Below, in pieces: positions 36,681 to 46,052 of a DNA stretch of 56,264 nt. The number at the start of each line of letters is the position of its first letter. Position 1 is the first letter of the stretch. The stretch comes from Alkalibacterium sp. GTDB taxonomy: Bacteria > Bacillota > Bacilli > Lactobacillales > Carnobacteriaceae_A. The notes under the pieces were generated by a model, which was not told the origin of the DNA, ran no database searches, and saw nothing but the letters and a program-made list of their open reading frames with translations. Made by a program: the position numbers and the translations under genes. Location of the stretch: the NCBI GenBank assembly GCA_020832185.1, contig JAFIFE010000024.1:1-56264 (forward strand), written 5' to 3'.

Positions 36681-37034
36681 CTATACAGTAGGGATCATCT
36701 CTTCGGATACTTTTTCAGGTGCTTTCTTTTGGATAAATTCGATTTCTTCTACGAGCATTTCTACAATATATTTAGTCTCATCAGATTCATTCGTATATGA
36801 TCTTGACTGCATTCTTCCTGTCAGGGCTACCAGGTCCCCTTTTGAGCAGTACTCTTCCAACAATTCTGCGCGCTTTCCCCAAGCTACAAATGGAATGAAA
36901 TCTGCTTCTGTTGTGCCTTCTTTCTTGTACGTTTTTCTGACTGCAATCGTGTTATTAGTCACTAAACGTCCTTCTCCCACCTCTCTCAATACTATATCTT
37001 TAGTCAATCTGCCTACGAATGCTGTGGAATTCAT
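36681..37034 (-). CDS. ssb: single-stranded DNA-binding protein, short SsbB-type
   Basis: 117 residues with one OB fold: MNSTAFVGRLTKDIVLRE, then TNNTIAV, DFIPFVAWGKRAELLEEYCSKGDLV and SYTNESDETKYIVEMLVEEI. It ends EMIPTV without the flexible linker and acidic DDDLPF tip of main SSB proteins, so it should bind single-stranded DNA but not recruit partners through that tail. This matches B. subtilis SsbB (YwpH), used in competence. It sits beside mbl and epuA, not in an rpsF-ssb-rpsR operon, supporting a paralogue role. Transformation ability is inference. Confidence 0.88.
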   Translation of the reverse strand: MNSTAFVGRLTKDIVLREVGEGRLVTNNTIAVRKTYKKEGTTEADFIPFVAWGKRAELLEEYCSKGDLVALTGRMQSRSYTNESDETKYIVEMLVEEIEFIQKKAPEKVSEEMIPTV

Positions 37035-37122
37035 ACTTTTCCTCTTTTCTCAATTAAAGTAGAAAGATAATTCTTTCTCTACTTATACATATTGTTAAAA
37101 GAAACAAAAGCTCACGAAAAAA

Positions 37123-37148
37123 AGACGCTTATCCGAAGATAAACGTCT
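37123..37148 (-). terminator. terminator after epuA
   Basis: AGACG and CTTATC pair with GATAAACGTCT directly downstream of the epuA stop codon, followed by a run of Ts on the minus strand. Confidence 0.75.
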
Positions 37149-37157
37149 AAAGCATTG

Positions 37158-37346
37158 TTAGAATATAAAGTCTAATATGTGCTGCCAAAGTTCGGGGTTA
37201 AAAACGTCCATTGGATCCCCTGCTCCACCAATGACGCTATACCCTAACATTGTTCCTCCAATAAACGCAACAGCGATCAGCAGTAAAACAACAAGAATTT
37301 TCAGTATATAAAAAAATACATCTTTTAAAATAACTTTCCACGTCAT
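37158..37346 (-). CDS. epuA: EpuA-like small membrane protein
   Basis: 62 residues: a basic N-terminus (TWKVILKD), one hydrophobic segment of about 25 residues (VFFYILKILVVLLLIAVAFI) and a C-terminal GAGDPMDVF-NPELWQHILDF motif. This is the PF11772/EpuA family, often mislabelled RNA polymerase subunit beta and found downstream of mbl/mreB in Lactobacillales. Function is not established. ATG 37346 has GGGGTG seven bases upstream. It follows mbl by 50 bases and is probably co-transcribed with it. Confidence 0.75.
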   Translation of the reverse strand: MTWKVILKDVFFYILKILVVLLLIAVAFIGGTMLGYSVIGGAGDPMDVFNPELWQHILDFIF

Positions 37347-37396
37347 TAATGAACACCCCAATTATAACATTAAAACCCATTTAGTTAGAAATACGG

Positions 37397-38389
37397 TTAA
37401 TATAATTTATTTCTTTTCTTTAAGTTTTCAAGTAATATCCCTGTTCCCAGCGCAACAGAATCAAGCGGATCTTCTGCTTTAAAGACTGGAACTTTTAATT
37501 CTTCTGCAAATAAAAGTTCGATTCCGTCAAGCATTGCTCCTCCACCAGTCAGAATAATGCCTCGATCGATAATATCAGCCGATAATTCTGGCGGTGTCTG
37601 CTCAAGGACAGCTTTTGCCTGTTCGACCACTACGACCATTGATTCTTTAGTCGCTTCCATTACCTCTAAAGAAGTGATGGATACTGTTCGAGGTAAACCT
37701 GTTACCATATCACGTCCGCGCACATCCATCTCATCATTACGGCCATGATCAAAAATCACACCAATTTCTTTCTTAACTGTTTCAGCTGTACGTTCACCAA
37801 TCAGCAGATTGTGTTTTTTCTTGATATATTGAGTTATGTCGTTATCTAGAGTATCTCCGGCAATTTTAACGGAGCGGCTAGTTACAATTCCGCCCATGGA
37901 TAAAACCGCAATATCACTTGTTCCCCCACCGATATCGATGACCATGTTCCCACTTGGCTGGAATATATCCATTCCTGCTCCAATTGCAGCTACTTTAGGT
38001 TCCTCTTCTAGATAAACGTTCTTTCCTCCACTTTTTTCTGCTACTTCAATAATCGCTTTTTGTTCAATTGCAGTGATATTAGTTGGGCAGCAAATCAAAA
38101 TATTAGGTTTTGACAAAAACCCTTTTACGTTTAATTTATCAATAAAATAAGTGAGCATTGCTTCAGTAATGTCAAAATCAGCAATGACTCCTCCTTGTAA
38201 TGGACGAATCGCTTTAATATTTCCTGGTGTGCGTCCCACCATCATATAAGCGTCTTCTCCAACTGCAAGGACTTCATTGGTTTTTGTATCCAGTGCGACC
38301 ACTGAAGGTTCATTCAATACGATTCCTTTACCTTTAACATGAACAAGCACATTTGCTGTTCCTAAGTCGATGCCAATATCTCTAGCCAT
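37397..38389 (-). CDS. mbl: MreB-like actin homologue Mbl
   Basis: About 330 residues of the actin/Hsp70 fold: DIGIDLGTANVLVHVKGKGI for phosphate 1, MVIDIGGGTSDIAVLSMGG for phosphate 2, and GIILTGGGAMLDGIE for the adenosine motif. The sequence follows B. subtilis Mbl closely (SKPNILICCPTNIT, TPPELSADIIDRG), not MreB itself. It forms membrane filaments that guide lateral wall synthesis, so a rod shape is suggested. The start at 38389 has GAGGAG before it. It lies downstream of murA, from which a terminator (38531-38566) separates it. Confidence 0.93.
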   Translation of the reverse strand: MARDIGIDLGTANVLVHVKGKGIVLNEPSVVALDTKTNEVLAVGEDAYMMVGRTPGNIKAIRPLQGGVIADFDITEAMLTYFIDKLNVKGFLSKPNILICCPTNITAIEQKAIIEVAEKSGGKNVYLEEEPKVAAIGAGMDIFQPSGNMVIDIGGGTSDIAVLSMGGIVTSRSVKIAGDTLDNDITQYIKKKHNLLIGERTAETVKKEIGVIFDHGRNDEMDVRGRDMVTGLPRTVSITSLEVMEATKESMVVVVEQAKAVLEQTPPELSADIIDRGIILTGGGAMLDGIELLFAEELKVPVFKAEDPLDSVALGTGILLENLKKRNKLY

Positions 38390-38530
38390 CGTTTGTCTCC
38401 TCTCAACTTCCAGTTGCTTAGTTTTCAAATACGAGATTCTTTTTCAAAAAATGTTTTCACTCTATCTATGATACTTAAGATATAAAAAAAGAGCAACCAT
38501 TAATTTCAAATAAAATCAGGATGATCATAC

Positions 38531-38566
38531 AAAAAAACGAGAGCAGAATATGCTTCTCGTTTTTTT
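38531..38566. terminator. terminator between murA and mbl
   Basis: A-run, CGAGAGCA, short loop, TGCTTCTCG and T-run give a bidirectional hairpin terminator 16 bases after the murA stop codon. Confidence 0.8.
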
Positions 38567-38581
38567 AAAGGTTGGCTTTAA

Positions 38582-39886
38582 TTAGCTGATTGTAACAGTT
38601 GATGTATTCTCAACGGTCACTTCTTCATCAGAAATTCTTTCAATGTCAGCTCCAAGCTGCTTCATCTTCATGTGGAAGTTAGCATACCCTCTATCCAAGT
38701 GACTTAAGTTAGTCACACGGGTATACCCTTTGGCTACTAGCCCGGCCAGTATCAATGCAGCGGATGCGCGTAAGTCACTAGACGCCACTTCAGCTCCCTG
38801 CAAGTTGCTTCCGCCCTGAATAATAATACTTTGGCTATCGACCTGGAATGATGCATTCATTTTTCTTAACTCTTCCATATGCATGTATCTATTTTCAAAT
38901 ACTGTTTCGCGCATAATGCTAGTTCCTTCAGCAACTACCTGAGCAATAGTCATAGGTGCCTGTAAATCTGTAGGGAACCCTGGATGAGGCATCGTCTTCA
39001 CATCAGTCGCTTTTAGTTTGTCAGGGCCAATGACTCTTAACCCCTCTGAAGATTCAATGAACGTCACGCCCATTTCTTTCAGTTTTGAAATCAACGGTTT
39101 GTTGTGCTCTGCAACACATTCTTTGATCAAGATATCACCTTGTGTGATAGCCGCCGCAACCATGAACGTTCCACTTTCGATGCGGTCTGGAAGCACTGAA
39201 TGCTCGATTCCTTTTAGAGAGTCGACGCCTTCGATCCTCAATGTCTCAGTACCTGCTCCAACAACTTTTGCACCCATTTTATTTAAAAAGTTGGCTAAGT
39301 CAACGATTTCAGGTTCTCTTGCAACGTTTTCGATAGTTGTCGTTCCTTCAGCTAAAGTAGCAGCCATCATAATATTCTGAGTAGCTCCTACACTTGGGAA
39401 GTCTAGATAGATATGAGCTGCTTTCAGTTTGTCCACAGTGGCTTCAATGTGACCATTGCCAATATGTATCTCGACACCCATTGCTTCAAAACCTTTTAAA
39501 TGTAAATCGATTGGGCGAGATCCAATGGCGCATCCACCAGGAAGTGCAACTTTAGCATACCCTGTACGAGCTAACAACGGTCCCATAACAACTATTGATG
39601 CACGCATCTTACTCATAAAGTCAAAAGGTGTCTCGCTGTTCAATTCATCTGTTGCATCTACACGGATTTCTTTCTTTTCTTCATCAAAATCCACTGTCAT
39701 ATTTAAGTGAGTCAATACTTCTTTCATAATATATATATCTGATAATAACGGAATATTATTTATGATATTTTGACCCTTACTAGCGAGTACTGTAGCAGCT
39801 AATATAGGTAATGCAGCATTTTTCGCTCCATCTATATCTACAGCTCCCGATAATTTCTGGCCTCCGTTAACTAAAATCTTATCCAT
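38582..39886 (-). CDS. murA: UDP-N-acetylglucosamine 1-carboxyvinyltransferase
   Basis: 434 residues, full length. Lys22-Asn23 in DGAKNAALP, the catalytic/fosfomycin-reactive Cys119 in [13 protein letters not shown] and the later FPTDLQAP with its catalytic Asp mark a functional MurA. It adds enolpyruvate to UDP-GlcNAc, the first committed step of peptidoglycan synthesis. The Cys is kept, so no target-based fosfomycin resistance is predicted. Gene order DUF1146-murA-mbl-epuA is the conserved Lactobacillales arrangement; low-GC Gram-positives usually carry a second murA elsewhere. Confidence 0.96.
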   Translation of the reverse strand: MDKILVNGGQKLSGAVDIDGAKNAALPILAATVLASKGQNIINNIPLLSDIYIMKEVLTHLNMTVDFDEEKKEIRVDATDELNSETPFDFMSKMRASIVVMGPLLARTGYAKVALPGGCAIGSRPIDLHLKGFEAMGVEIHIGNGHIEATVDKLKAAHIYLDFPSVGATQNIMMAATLAEGTTTIENVAREPEIVDLANFLNKMGAKVVGAGTETLRIEGVDSLKGIEHSVLPDRIESGTFMVAAAITQGDILIKECVAEHNKPLISKLKEMGVTFIESSEGLRVIGPDKLKATDVKTMPHPGFPTDLQAPMTIAQVVAEGTSIMRETVFENRYMHMEELRKMNASFQVDSQSIIIQGGSNLQGAEVASSDLRASAALILAGLVAKGYTRVTNLSHLDRGYANFHMKMKQLGADIERISDEEVTVENTSTVTIS

Positions 39887-40104
39887 TCTATGCCCTCCAT
39901 TTTTTCGTTCCCAACTTATTCGTTACTTAGCAACTGTCTTTTATGATCGACTATTAACATTAGATTATCTGTTTTAAGCATTCAATTGATGAATGACTGA
40001 TATAGTATAACAGATACTATCTTAAAGAGATACTATTTGAAATCCCTTTATTGATGACATCTTTGTTACAGATTGCTTGATTTTGACCAATCTGTGACTT
40101 TCCT

Positions 40105-40335
40105 CTATAAAAAGAAGAATAAGTTCTGTATTGAAAGAATAAAATCTATAAAAAAATTACTGACAGTGTACCCTATAGCAATTGCTAATAATATATATAA
40201 CGTGCGGGCCTGAGGTATATGATACTTTTTAATAAATGTATCGGTGCGTAATGCCTGTAAAGACCAGAACGCGATCAGGACAAAAAAGACGTGCGAAACC
40301 AAATTAACAACTGACTGTAAAGCAACTAAGGTCAT
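40105..40335 (-). CDS. DUF1146 family membrane protein (YwzB-like)
   Basis: 76 residues with two hydrophobic segments: LVSHVFFVLIAFWSLQAL and TLYILLAIAIGYTVSNFF, separated by a charged KKYHIPQAR loop. This is DUF1146/YwzB, usually found right after atpC and before murA in Firmicutes. The start at 40335 is nine bases from AAAGG; ATG 40344 abuts it. Here no atp genes precede it, and upp lies upstream of it on the minus strand, after only about 168 bases. Function is unknown. Confidence 0.8.
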   Translation of the reverse strand: MTLVALQSVVNLVSHVFFVLIAFWSLQALRTDTFIKKYHIPQARTLYILLAIAIGYTVSNFFIDFILSIQNLFFFL

Positions 40336-40441
40336 ATCCTTCATCCTTTCGAAACTATAATAGCACACCTGTTGATATATTTCATTTGTTATGCTTATAA
40401 CACAATTGTTACATTATTTGCGAATTGTCAAATAAAAAAGC

Positions 40442-40468
40442 TTCGAAAGAGGGCATCACTCTTCCGAA
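40442..40468 (-). terminator. terminator after upp
   Basis: TTCGAAAGAG pairs with CTCTTCCGAA just past the upp stop codon on the minus strand, one G-U pair, followed by a T-run. Confidence 0.75.
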
Positions 40469-40503
40469 ACTTTCATTCTTATTCATTTTTTATACTTAAT
40501 TTC

Positions 40504-41133
40504 TTACAGAGTCCCAAACAATCTGTCACCGGCATCCCCTAATCCAGGAAGGATGTAGCCTTTCTCGTTTAATTTCTCGTCTAGAGAAGCAGTATAAATA
40601 TCCACATCCGGGTGTGCATCCTGCAGGACTTTTACCCCTTCAGGTGCAGCTACCAGACAGACAAATTTTATATTTGTTGCCCCACGTTTTTTAAGGGCAT
40701 CGATTGCTGCAACTGCTGATCCACCTGTCGCAAGCATTGGATCCACAACTAATAATTCTCTTTCCGGTAAATCGGAAGGCATCTTGATAAAGTACTCAAC
40801 AGGCTCCATTGTCTCGTGGTCGCGGTACATCCCGACGTGACCAACTTTTGCTGCAGGAATCAAATCAAGCATTCCGTCGACCATTCCTAAACCGGCTCTT
40901 AATATAGGGACGATCACTACTTTTTTACCGGCCAGTCTTTTTTGAGTCGATGTAACTAAAGGTGTTTCGATTTCAACATCTTCCAGTGGCATCTCTCTTG
41001 ATACCTCGTAAGCCAGTAAACGTGCAATTTCATTTACTACTTCTCTAAAGTATTTTGTACCAGTATTCTTGTCTCTGATAATAGTCAATTTATGTTGAAT
41101 GAGCGGATGATCAATTACTTGAAAATTTCCCAT
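40504..41133 (-). CDS. upp: uracil phosphoribosyltransferase
   Basis: 209 residues. [15 protein letters not shown] is the uracil-binding/PRPP region, [19 protein letters not shown] is the PRPP motif and [14 protein letters not shown] is the C-terminal uracil loop. It converts uracil and PRPP to UMP (pyrimidine salvage). AAAGGAGCCAAATC precedes the ATG. In related genomes glyA is upstream and the atp operon downstream; here neither is present. Confidence 0.96.
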   Translation of the reverse strand: MGNFQVIDHPLIQHKLTIIRDKNTGTKYFREVVNEIARLLAYEVSREMPLEDVEIETPLVTSTQKRLAGKKVVIVPILRAGLGMVDGMLDLIPAAKVGHVGMYRDHETMEPVEYFIKMPSDLPERELLVVDPMLATGGSAVAAIDALKKRGATNIKFVCLVAAPEGVKVLQDAHPDVDIYTASLDEKLNEKGYILPGLGDAGDRLFGTL

Positions 41134-41217
41134 GATTTGGCTCCTTTATTCTATACTATTTAAATCCTCTTCCATTGTACAGAAAGACCCGGAAAGATTC
41201 CAGATAAATCCGAATTT

Positions 41218-42237
41218 TCATAAAGACTCGCTGATCCATTCAGCTGCTTTTTCCAGTCTGTTCATATAAGCACTTCCAATGCCTAAAGGTTTATAAGGCT
41301 CCGCAAGTATGACGGTAGCACTCGATTCATCCAGCCCTCTTAATCCATCATATAATCTGCTTGCTGCCTCACTTGGTTTATTCTTATCACCTAAAGAGAA
41401 GAAAACAGTTTTGTCCTGATTTAACAGTGCGGCAGATTGTTCACTGACTAAGAGACCGGGAATGTGTCCTTTTCTTTTTAACTGGTCCACTATGTGTTCC
41501 GCCTGTACACTATCTTCAGGCAGGATATAGACTGGTTTATCTGGTGAATAATGACGGTATTTCATTCCAGGAGACTTGGGTGCCTGCGTATCGTCCTGTA
41601 AATGAGCATCCATATAAACGTCCCCTAAAACCTCGCTCAATTCCTCCAAAGACACGCCACCGGGTCTTAGTATAGTGGGCGTTTCAGGGTCTGTCAGGTC
41701 TAAAACCGTTGACTCCAGCCCCACTCCTGTTGCTCCTCCATCAATAATCCCTCTGATTCTGCCATTTAAGTCATCTAAGACATGAGCGGCTGTCGTTGGA
41801 CTAGGTTTCCCGGATGAATTCGCACTCGGAGCAGCCAAAGGCACACCCGCTTTTTCAATTAAGGCCAATGCAACGGGATGATCTGGCATACGTATCCCAA
41901 CTGTTCCCAGACCTCCAGTGACTGACTGTGCAAGAGGGCCTTTTTTATTCAAGACAATCGTACAGGGGCCTGGCCAAAAGTGAGACATGATCAGTTTAGC
42001 TTCTTCTGGAATATGAGTAACGAACTCATTCACTTGAGATAGACTAGATACGTGAATGATAAGCGGATTATCACTCGGTCTTCCTTTAGCTGAGTATATT
42101 TTCTGAACGGCTTCTTCATTTGTTGCATCTGCTCCAAGTCCATAAACCGTTTCTGTCGGAAAAGCGACGACTTCGCCTTTCTTGAGCCAATCTGCCGCTT
42201 CATCGACCTGAGCTGGATTCCAGTTAATTGTTTCCAT
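41218..42237 (-). CDS. ywlC: L-threonylcarbamoyladenylate synthase (Sua5/YwlC type)
   Basis: About 339 residues. The N-terminal YrdC domain (GEVVAFPTETVYGLGADA, KGRPSDNPL, AAPSANSSGKPSPTTA) is followed by the C-terminal Sua5 domain (SPGMKYRHYSP), so this is the long Sua5 form, not TsaC. It makes threonylcarbamoyl-AMP for the t6A modification of tRNAs that read ANN codons. The start at 42237 has GGTGGGA upstream and overlaps the prmC end by 14 bases. It forms an operon with prfA and prmC. Confidence 0.93.
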   Translation of the reverse strand: METINWNPAQVDEAADWLKKGEVVAFPTETVYGLGADATNEEAVQKIYSAKGRPSDNPLIIHVSSLSQVNEFVTHIPEEAKLIMSHFWPGPCTIVLNKKGPLAQSVTGGLGTVGIRMPDHPVALALIEKAGVPLAAPSANSSGKPSPTTAAHVLDDLNGRIRGIIDGGATGVGLESTVLDLTDPETPTILRPGGVSLEELSEVLGDVYMDAHLQDDTQAPKSPGMKYRHYSPDKPVYILPEDSVQAEHIVDQLKRKGHIPGLLVSEQSAALLNQDKTVFFSLGDKNKPSEAASRLYDGLRGLDESSATVILAEPYKPLGIGSAYMNRLEKAAEWISESL

Positions 42238-43114
42238 CGTTGTTCCCACCTTTAGTCGATTGTAAGGTCACATAAATCGCACGGTTATGTCCGGACATGT
42301 CTTTCCAGATTTCCACATCGGATTCCGGGAAAGCGTTCTGAAACAATGCCTTCACTTTCTTTCCCTGCTGGTACCCGTATTCCATAATAATTAAACTCGA
42401 AGGCTTCATCACACGCGGGAGCTGTTTTGCCAGTTCTTTATAAAAGTATAACCCGTTATCTTCTGCAAAAAGTGCCAGATGCGGCTCATGAAGCAAAACT
42501 GATGCATCCATTACTTCTTTCTCATCCTGACTAATATAAGGAGGATTAGAGATGACCAGATCAAATGACTGATCGATCTCCTCAGTTAAATCACTAATCA
42601 TGAATATCACTTCAGCCTCAAGACTTCCGGCATTTTCTTCTGCTATTTTCAAAGCTGCAGAACTTATATCTACGGCAGTCACCTCATCTTGAGGACGTTC
42701 AAGTTTATGGCTGATTGCCAGTACACCCGAACCCGTTCCAATATCGAGAACACTAAGGGATCTATCCGGCAGCATTTTCAGATATCGGTCAAACCACTCT
42801 TCTGTCTCAGGTCTGGGAATGAGTGTATCAGAGGTGACTTTAAATTTTCTGTCATAAAACCATTCATGGCCTATGACATGCTGAGGGGGCATCCCAGTTG
42901 AACAAGCTTCTATAGCCGATACATACCTATCCTTCTGATCTTTTTTGATAGGGTGGTTTCTCATTGTAACAAGCTGTGTTGTATTCCAGTCAAACAGTTC
43001 TTTCATGACCCATTCTGATATATGCGGGTCACATTCTTTGTGTTTTAAAAAAGAAGAAGCCCAATTGAGGACTTCTCCATATGTTGTGTGCTGATCATCA
43101 GATTTAATAATCAT
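42224..43114 (-). CDS. prmC: release factor glutamine methyltransferase
   Basis: 296 residues. An N-terminal helical bundle is followed by the methyltransferase domain, with [14 protein letters not shown] for SAM and [11 protein letters not shown] as the catalytic NPPY motif. PrmC methylates the Gln of the GGQ motif in release factors, here most obviously PrfA, encoded immediately upstream; the genes overlap by 11 bases. The 3' end overlaps the sua5-type gene. Confidence 0.95.
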   Translation of the reverse strand: MIIKSDDQHTTYGEVLNWASSFLKHKECDPHISEWVMKELFDWNTTQLVTMRNHPIKKDQKDRYVSAIEACSTGMPPQHVIGHEWFYDRKFKVTSDTLIPRPETEEWFDRYLKMLPDRSLSVLDIGTGSGVLAISHKLERPQDEVTAVDISSAALKIAEENAGSLEAEVIFMISDLTEEIDQSFDLVISNPPYISQDEKEVMDASVLLHEPHLALFAEDNGLYFYKELAKQLPRVMKPSSLIIMEYGYQQGKKVKALFQNAFPESDVEIWKDMSGHNRAIYVTLQSTKGGNNDGNN

Positions 43115-44186
43115 TTTTGAGCTGCTCCATTTTTTTAGACTGCTCCCACATCAATAAGGCATCAATGATTTCGCCTAATTTCCCGGATAAAATCTGATCC
43201 AGTTTCTGGATAGTCAAATTGATTCGGTGATCGGTCACTCTGCTTTGAGGGTAATTGTACGTACGGATACGTTCCGAACGGTCCCCCGTTCCAATAGCTG
43301 ATTTTCTTTCCGCATCAACTTCAGCCTGCGCCTCAGTAGTTATTTTGTCATAGATACGTGAGCGCAGAACTTTCATGGCTTTTTCTCTGTTTTTCAGTTG
43401 TGACCGTTCATCCTGCATAGCCACAACGATGCCGGTCGGCTCATGAGTCAAACGTACAGCGGACGCCGTTTTATTGACGTGTTGTCCTCCCGCGCCACTT
43501 GCCAGATAAATATCCACTCGAATATCATTTTCGTCAATATCCACTTCTACCTCTTCGGCTTCGGGCATGACTACTACAGTAGCGGTCGACGTATGAATAC
43601 GCCCCTGTGATTCCGTCTGCGGCACACGTTGAACACGGTGAGCACCGTTCTCATATTTCAGTTTAGAGTACACGTTGCTTCCTGTAATCATTAACGTTAT
43701 CTCTTTATAACCACCGATTCCGTTGGAAGTCGCATCTAAAATTTCAGTCTTCCAGCCCTCATTGGCCGCATATTTCTGATACATCTCTAAAAGGTCACTC
43801 GCAAACAGCTGAGCTTCGTCTCCCCCAGCTGCTCCACGGATTTCCATTATGACGTTCCGGGAATCATTCTCGTCTTTAGGTAAAAGCATCACTTTCAGCT
43901 GGTCTTCCAGTGCTTCTTTTTCCTCGATCAGAGATTTACGTTCCTCTTTGGCCATCTCTTCCATCTCTTTGTCCAGCGATTCTTTTAACATCTCTTCAGT
44001 ATCTTCAAGCTCTGAAAGAATAGCCTGGTACTTCCTGTATGAAGAGACCGTTTCTCTCAGATTAGATTCTTCTTTACTCAATTTCATCAACCGATCCGTA
44101 TCTTTAATAACCTCCGGATCACTCAACAATTCATTTAACTCATCGTAGCGTATGGCTACTTCATCTAAGCGATCAAGCATGCTCAT
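43104..44186 (-). CDS. prfA: peptide chain release factor 1
   Basis: 360 residues, full length. The domain order is normal: N-terminal coiled coil, the codon-recognition region with [15 protein letters not shown], the peptidyl-hydrolysis loop [16 protein letters not shown] and the C-terminal [12 protein letters not shown]-like segment ([12 protein letters not shown]). It ends translation at UAA and UAG. AAAGGAG nine bases upstream supports ATG 44186. First of the prfA-prmC-sua5 group, directly downstream of tdk. Confidence 0.96.
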   Translation of the reverse strand: MSMLDRLDEVAIRYDELNELLSDPEVIKDTDRLMKLSKEESNLRETVSSYRKYQAILSELEDTEEMLKESLDKEMEEMAKEERKSLIEEKEALEDQLKVMLLPKDENDSRNVIMEIRGAAGGDEAQLFASDLLEMYQKYAANEGWKTEILDATSNGIGGYKEITLMITGSNVYSKLKYENGAHRVQRVPQTESQGRIHTSTATVVVMPEAEEVEVDIDENDIRVDIYLASGAGGQHVNKTASAVRLTHEPTGIVVAMQDERSQLKNREKAMKVLRSRIYDKITTEAQAEVDAERKSAIGTGDRSERIRTYNYPQSRVTDHRINLTIQKLDQILSGKLGEIIDALLMWEQSKKMEQLKNDY

Positions 44187-44203
44187 AGATAGTCGCTCCT
44201 TTC

Positions 44204-44782
44204 TTATTCACTTTTGACAGGTGGGTTATGATAGTGTTTGCGGCAGACAGGATAATACGATTCATTTCCACCAATTACTATCTGTTCTCCTGTATACACT
44301 GGTTCTCCATTGTGCATGCGCATATTCATGATTGCTTTTTTATGACAGAACCAGCAGATCGTTTTCATTTCTTCGATCTTATCGGCTAATATCAGCAAGC
44401 GTTCTGATCCTTCAAACAACTGGTTCATGAAATCATTTTTTAATCCAAAAGCCATCACAGGAATAGACAGGTCATCTACAATTTTCGCCAGCTGATCAAC
44501 ATGTTCTTTCTTTAAAAATTGAGCTTCATCGATCAAGACACAGGCAATTGGTTTGTCCATCTCTTTGACCATTTGAAAAATATCTGTATCTTCATTCACT
44601 GGAATTGCCTTGCGTTTAATTCCAATACGACTGGAAATAACGCCTACTTCCTCCCTGTTGTCCAGGCCACTTGTAAACAAGACCACAGGCTTGTCCTGCT
44701 CTTCGTAATTATGAGCCACTTTTAAAATTTCAATTGATTTTCCACTATTCATCGCGCCATAACGAAAAAATAGTTGTGCCAT
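44204..44782 (-). CDS. tdk: thymidine kinase
   Basis: 192 residues of the type II thymidine kinase family. The P-loop is [14 protein letters not shown] (Asn where many have Phe or Tyr), Walker B is [19 protein letters not shown], the zinc site uses CWFC and a later Cys-His pair (VCRKH), and the lasso loop follows ([16 protein letters not shown]). It phosphorylates thymidine for salvage. It is 18 bases upstream of prfA and divergent from manA. A TATAAT lies near 44801-44806 on the minus strand, with no clear -35. Confidence 0.93.
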   Translation of the reverse strand: MAQLFFRYGAMNSGKSIEILKVAHNYEEQDKPVVLFTSGLDNREEVGVISSRIGIKRKAIPVNEDTDIFQMVKEMDKPIACVLIDEAQFLKKEHVDQLAKIVDDLSIPVMAFGLKNDFMNQLFEGSERLLILADKIEEMKTICWFCHKKAIMNMRMHNGEPVYTGEQIVIGGNESYYPVCRKHYHNPPVKSE

Positions 44783-44973
44783 GAAATACCCTACTTTCTT
44801 TATTATACTCTAATGTGATTTGATTAATAGAATGAATGGGTCAATCCTTATAAATTATAAGTGAAGAGGATAAAAAGTACAAGCTTAGTATCCGCATTAA
44901 AAGATGAATCGATTCATCCACAGCGTCAACTAAATATGCTAAACTGTATAAAACAGATGAAAGGGGTCTACGC

Positions 44974-45942
44974 ATGTCTGAACCATTATTTTTAAAAGGG
45001 GTCTTACAAGAAAAAATCTGGGGGGGAGATAAATTAAAAAAAGAATTCGGGTACCCTTCCCCTAGTAACAAAACAGGTGAATTGTGGGCAATCAGTGCAC
45101 ACAAAAACGGTCCTGCCACTGTCTCCAACGGAATATATGAGGGACATACTCTCGATGAGCTCTGGAAAGAACACAGAGAGTTATTTGGTAACCAAGAGGG
45201 AGAGGTTTTTCCGCTTCTGACAAAAATCATCGATGCGACGGATGACCTATCTGTCCAAGTCCATCCGGATGATGCTTATGGTCTTGAACACGAAGGTGAA
45301 TTAGGCAAAACAGAATGCTGGTACATCATTGATGCCGAAGAAGAGGCTGAAATTATATTCGGTCATCACGCACAGACCAAAGAAGAGTTTACCCGTATGA
45401 TCGATGAAGGCCAATGGACTGATTTGCTGCGTTATGTAAAAGTAAAAGCAGGAGACTTCTTTTACGTCCCCAGTGGAACAATCCATGCAATCGGGAGTGG
45501 CATCATGATTCTTGAAACTCAGCAATCAAGTGACACAACTTACCGTGTGTATGATTACGACCGTACAGATGATGAAGGAAATACCCGTCCGCTGCATATT
45601 CAGCAATCGATTGATGTAACAACCATTCCGCATACTGATCCAGTACCGGCACAGACCATTAGAAACGTCGGAGACTCAACACTGACTACTCTCGTCACCA
45701 ATGCTTTTTTCACTGTTCAGAAATGGATGATTAAAGAGAGGACTCCCTTCACTGCCGAAGGAGCCTATACTCTGGTAAGTGTATTAGAGGGCAGTGGTCA
45801 ATTAATGATCGATGGGTCTTCTTATAATTTAAACAAAGGCATGCACTTCATTATCCCTTCAGGAATCAGCCGCTGGGAAATCGAAGGAGACCTCATGATC
45901 ATCGCTTCTGTTCCTGGAAAAGAAGCTGACCAACTAGACTAG
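44974..45942 (+). CDS. manA: mannose-6-phosphate isomerase, class I
   Basis: 322 residues of the cupin-type isomerase: EKIWGGDKLKKEFGYPSP at the N-terminus, zinc ligands in LSVQVHPDDAY (Gln, His) and GKTECWYII (Glu), and VPSGTIHAIGSGI with the last His. It interconverts mannose-6-phosphate and fructose-6-phosphate. The size fits short Firmicute ManA/YvyI-type enzymes. AAAGGGG precedes the ATG. It is a single plus-strand gene, divergent from tdk and convergent with amt, with a shared terminator at 46001-46037. Confidence 0.93.
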   Translation: MSEPLFLKGVLQEKIWGGDKLKKEFGYPSPSNKTGELWAISAHKNGPATVSNGIYEGHTLDELWKEHRELFGNQEGEVFPLLTKIIDATDDLSVQVHPDDAYGLEHEGELGKTECWYIIDAEEEAEIIFGHHAQTKEEFTRMIDEGQWTDLLRYVKVKAGDFFYVPSGTIHAIGSGIMILETQQSSDTTYRVYDYDRTDDEGNTRPLHIQQSIDVTTIPHTDPVPAQTIRNVGDSTLTTLVTNAFFTVQKWMIKERTPFTAEGAYTLVSVLEGSGQLMIDGSSYNLNKGMHFIIPSGISRWEIEGDLMIIASVPGKEADQLD

Positions 45943-46000
45943 CAGACAGAGCTAATCGAAAGATACATGAGATGAGGCCATTTCCTTAATGTTTAGCATT

Positions 46001-46037
46001 AAAAAAGCGTTCAGACCTTACATTCTGAACGCTTTTT
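46001..46037. terminator. bidirectional terminator between manA and amt
   Basis: AAAAAAGCGTTCAG pairs with CTGAACGCTTTTT, a perfect stem with A- and T-runs on either side, between two converging genes. Confidence 0.88.
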
Positions 46038-46052
46038 CTTTAGCTTATTTGA

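Noticed and set aside
44841-45230. 129-codon minus-strand open frame running into manA
   Set aside because: It overlaps the start of manA in antisense and shows no protein family features.
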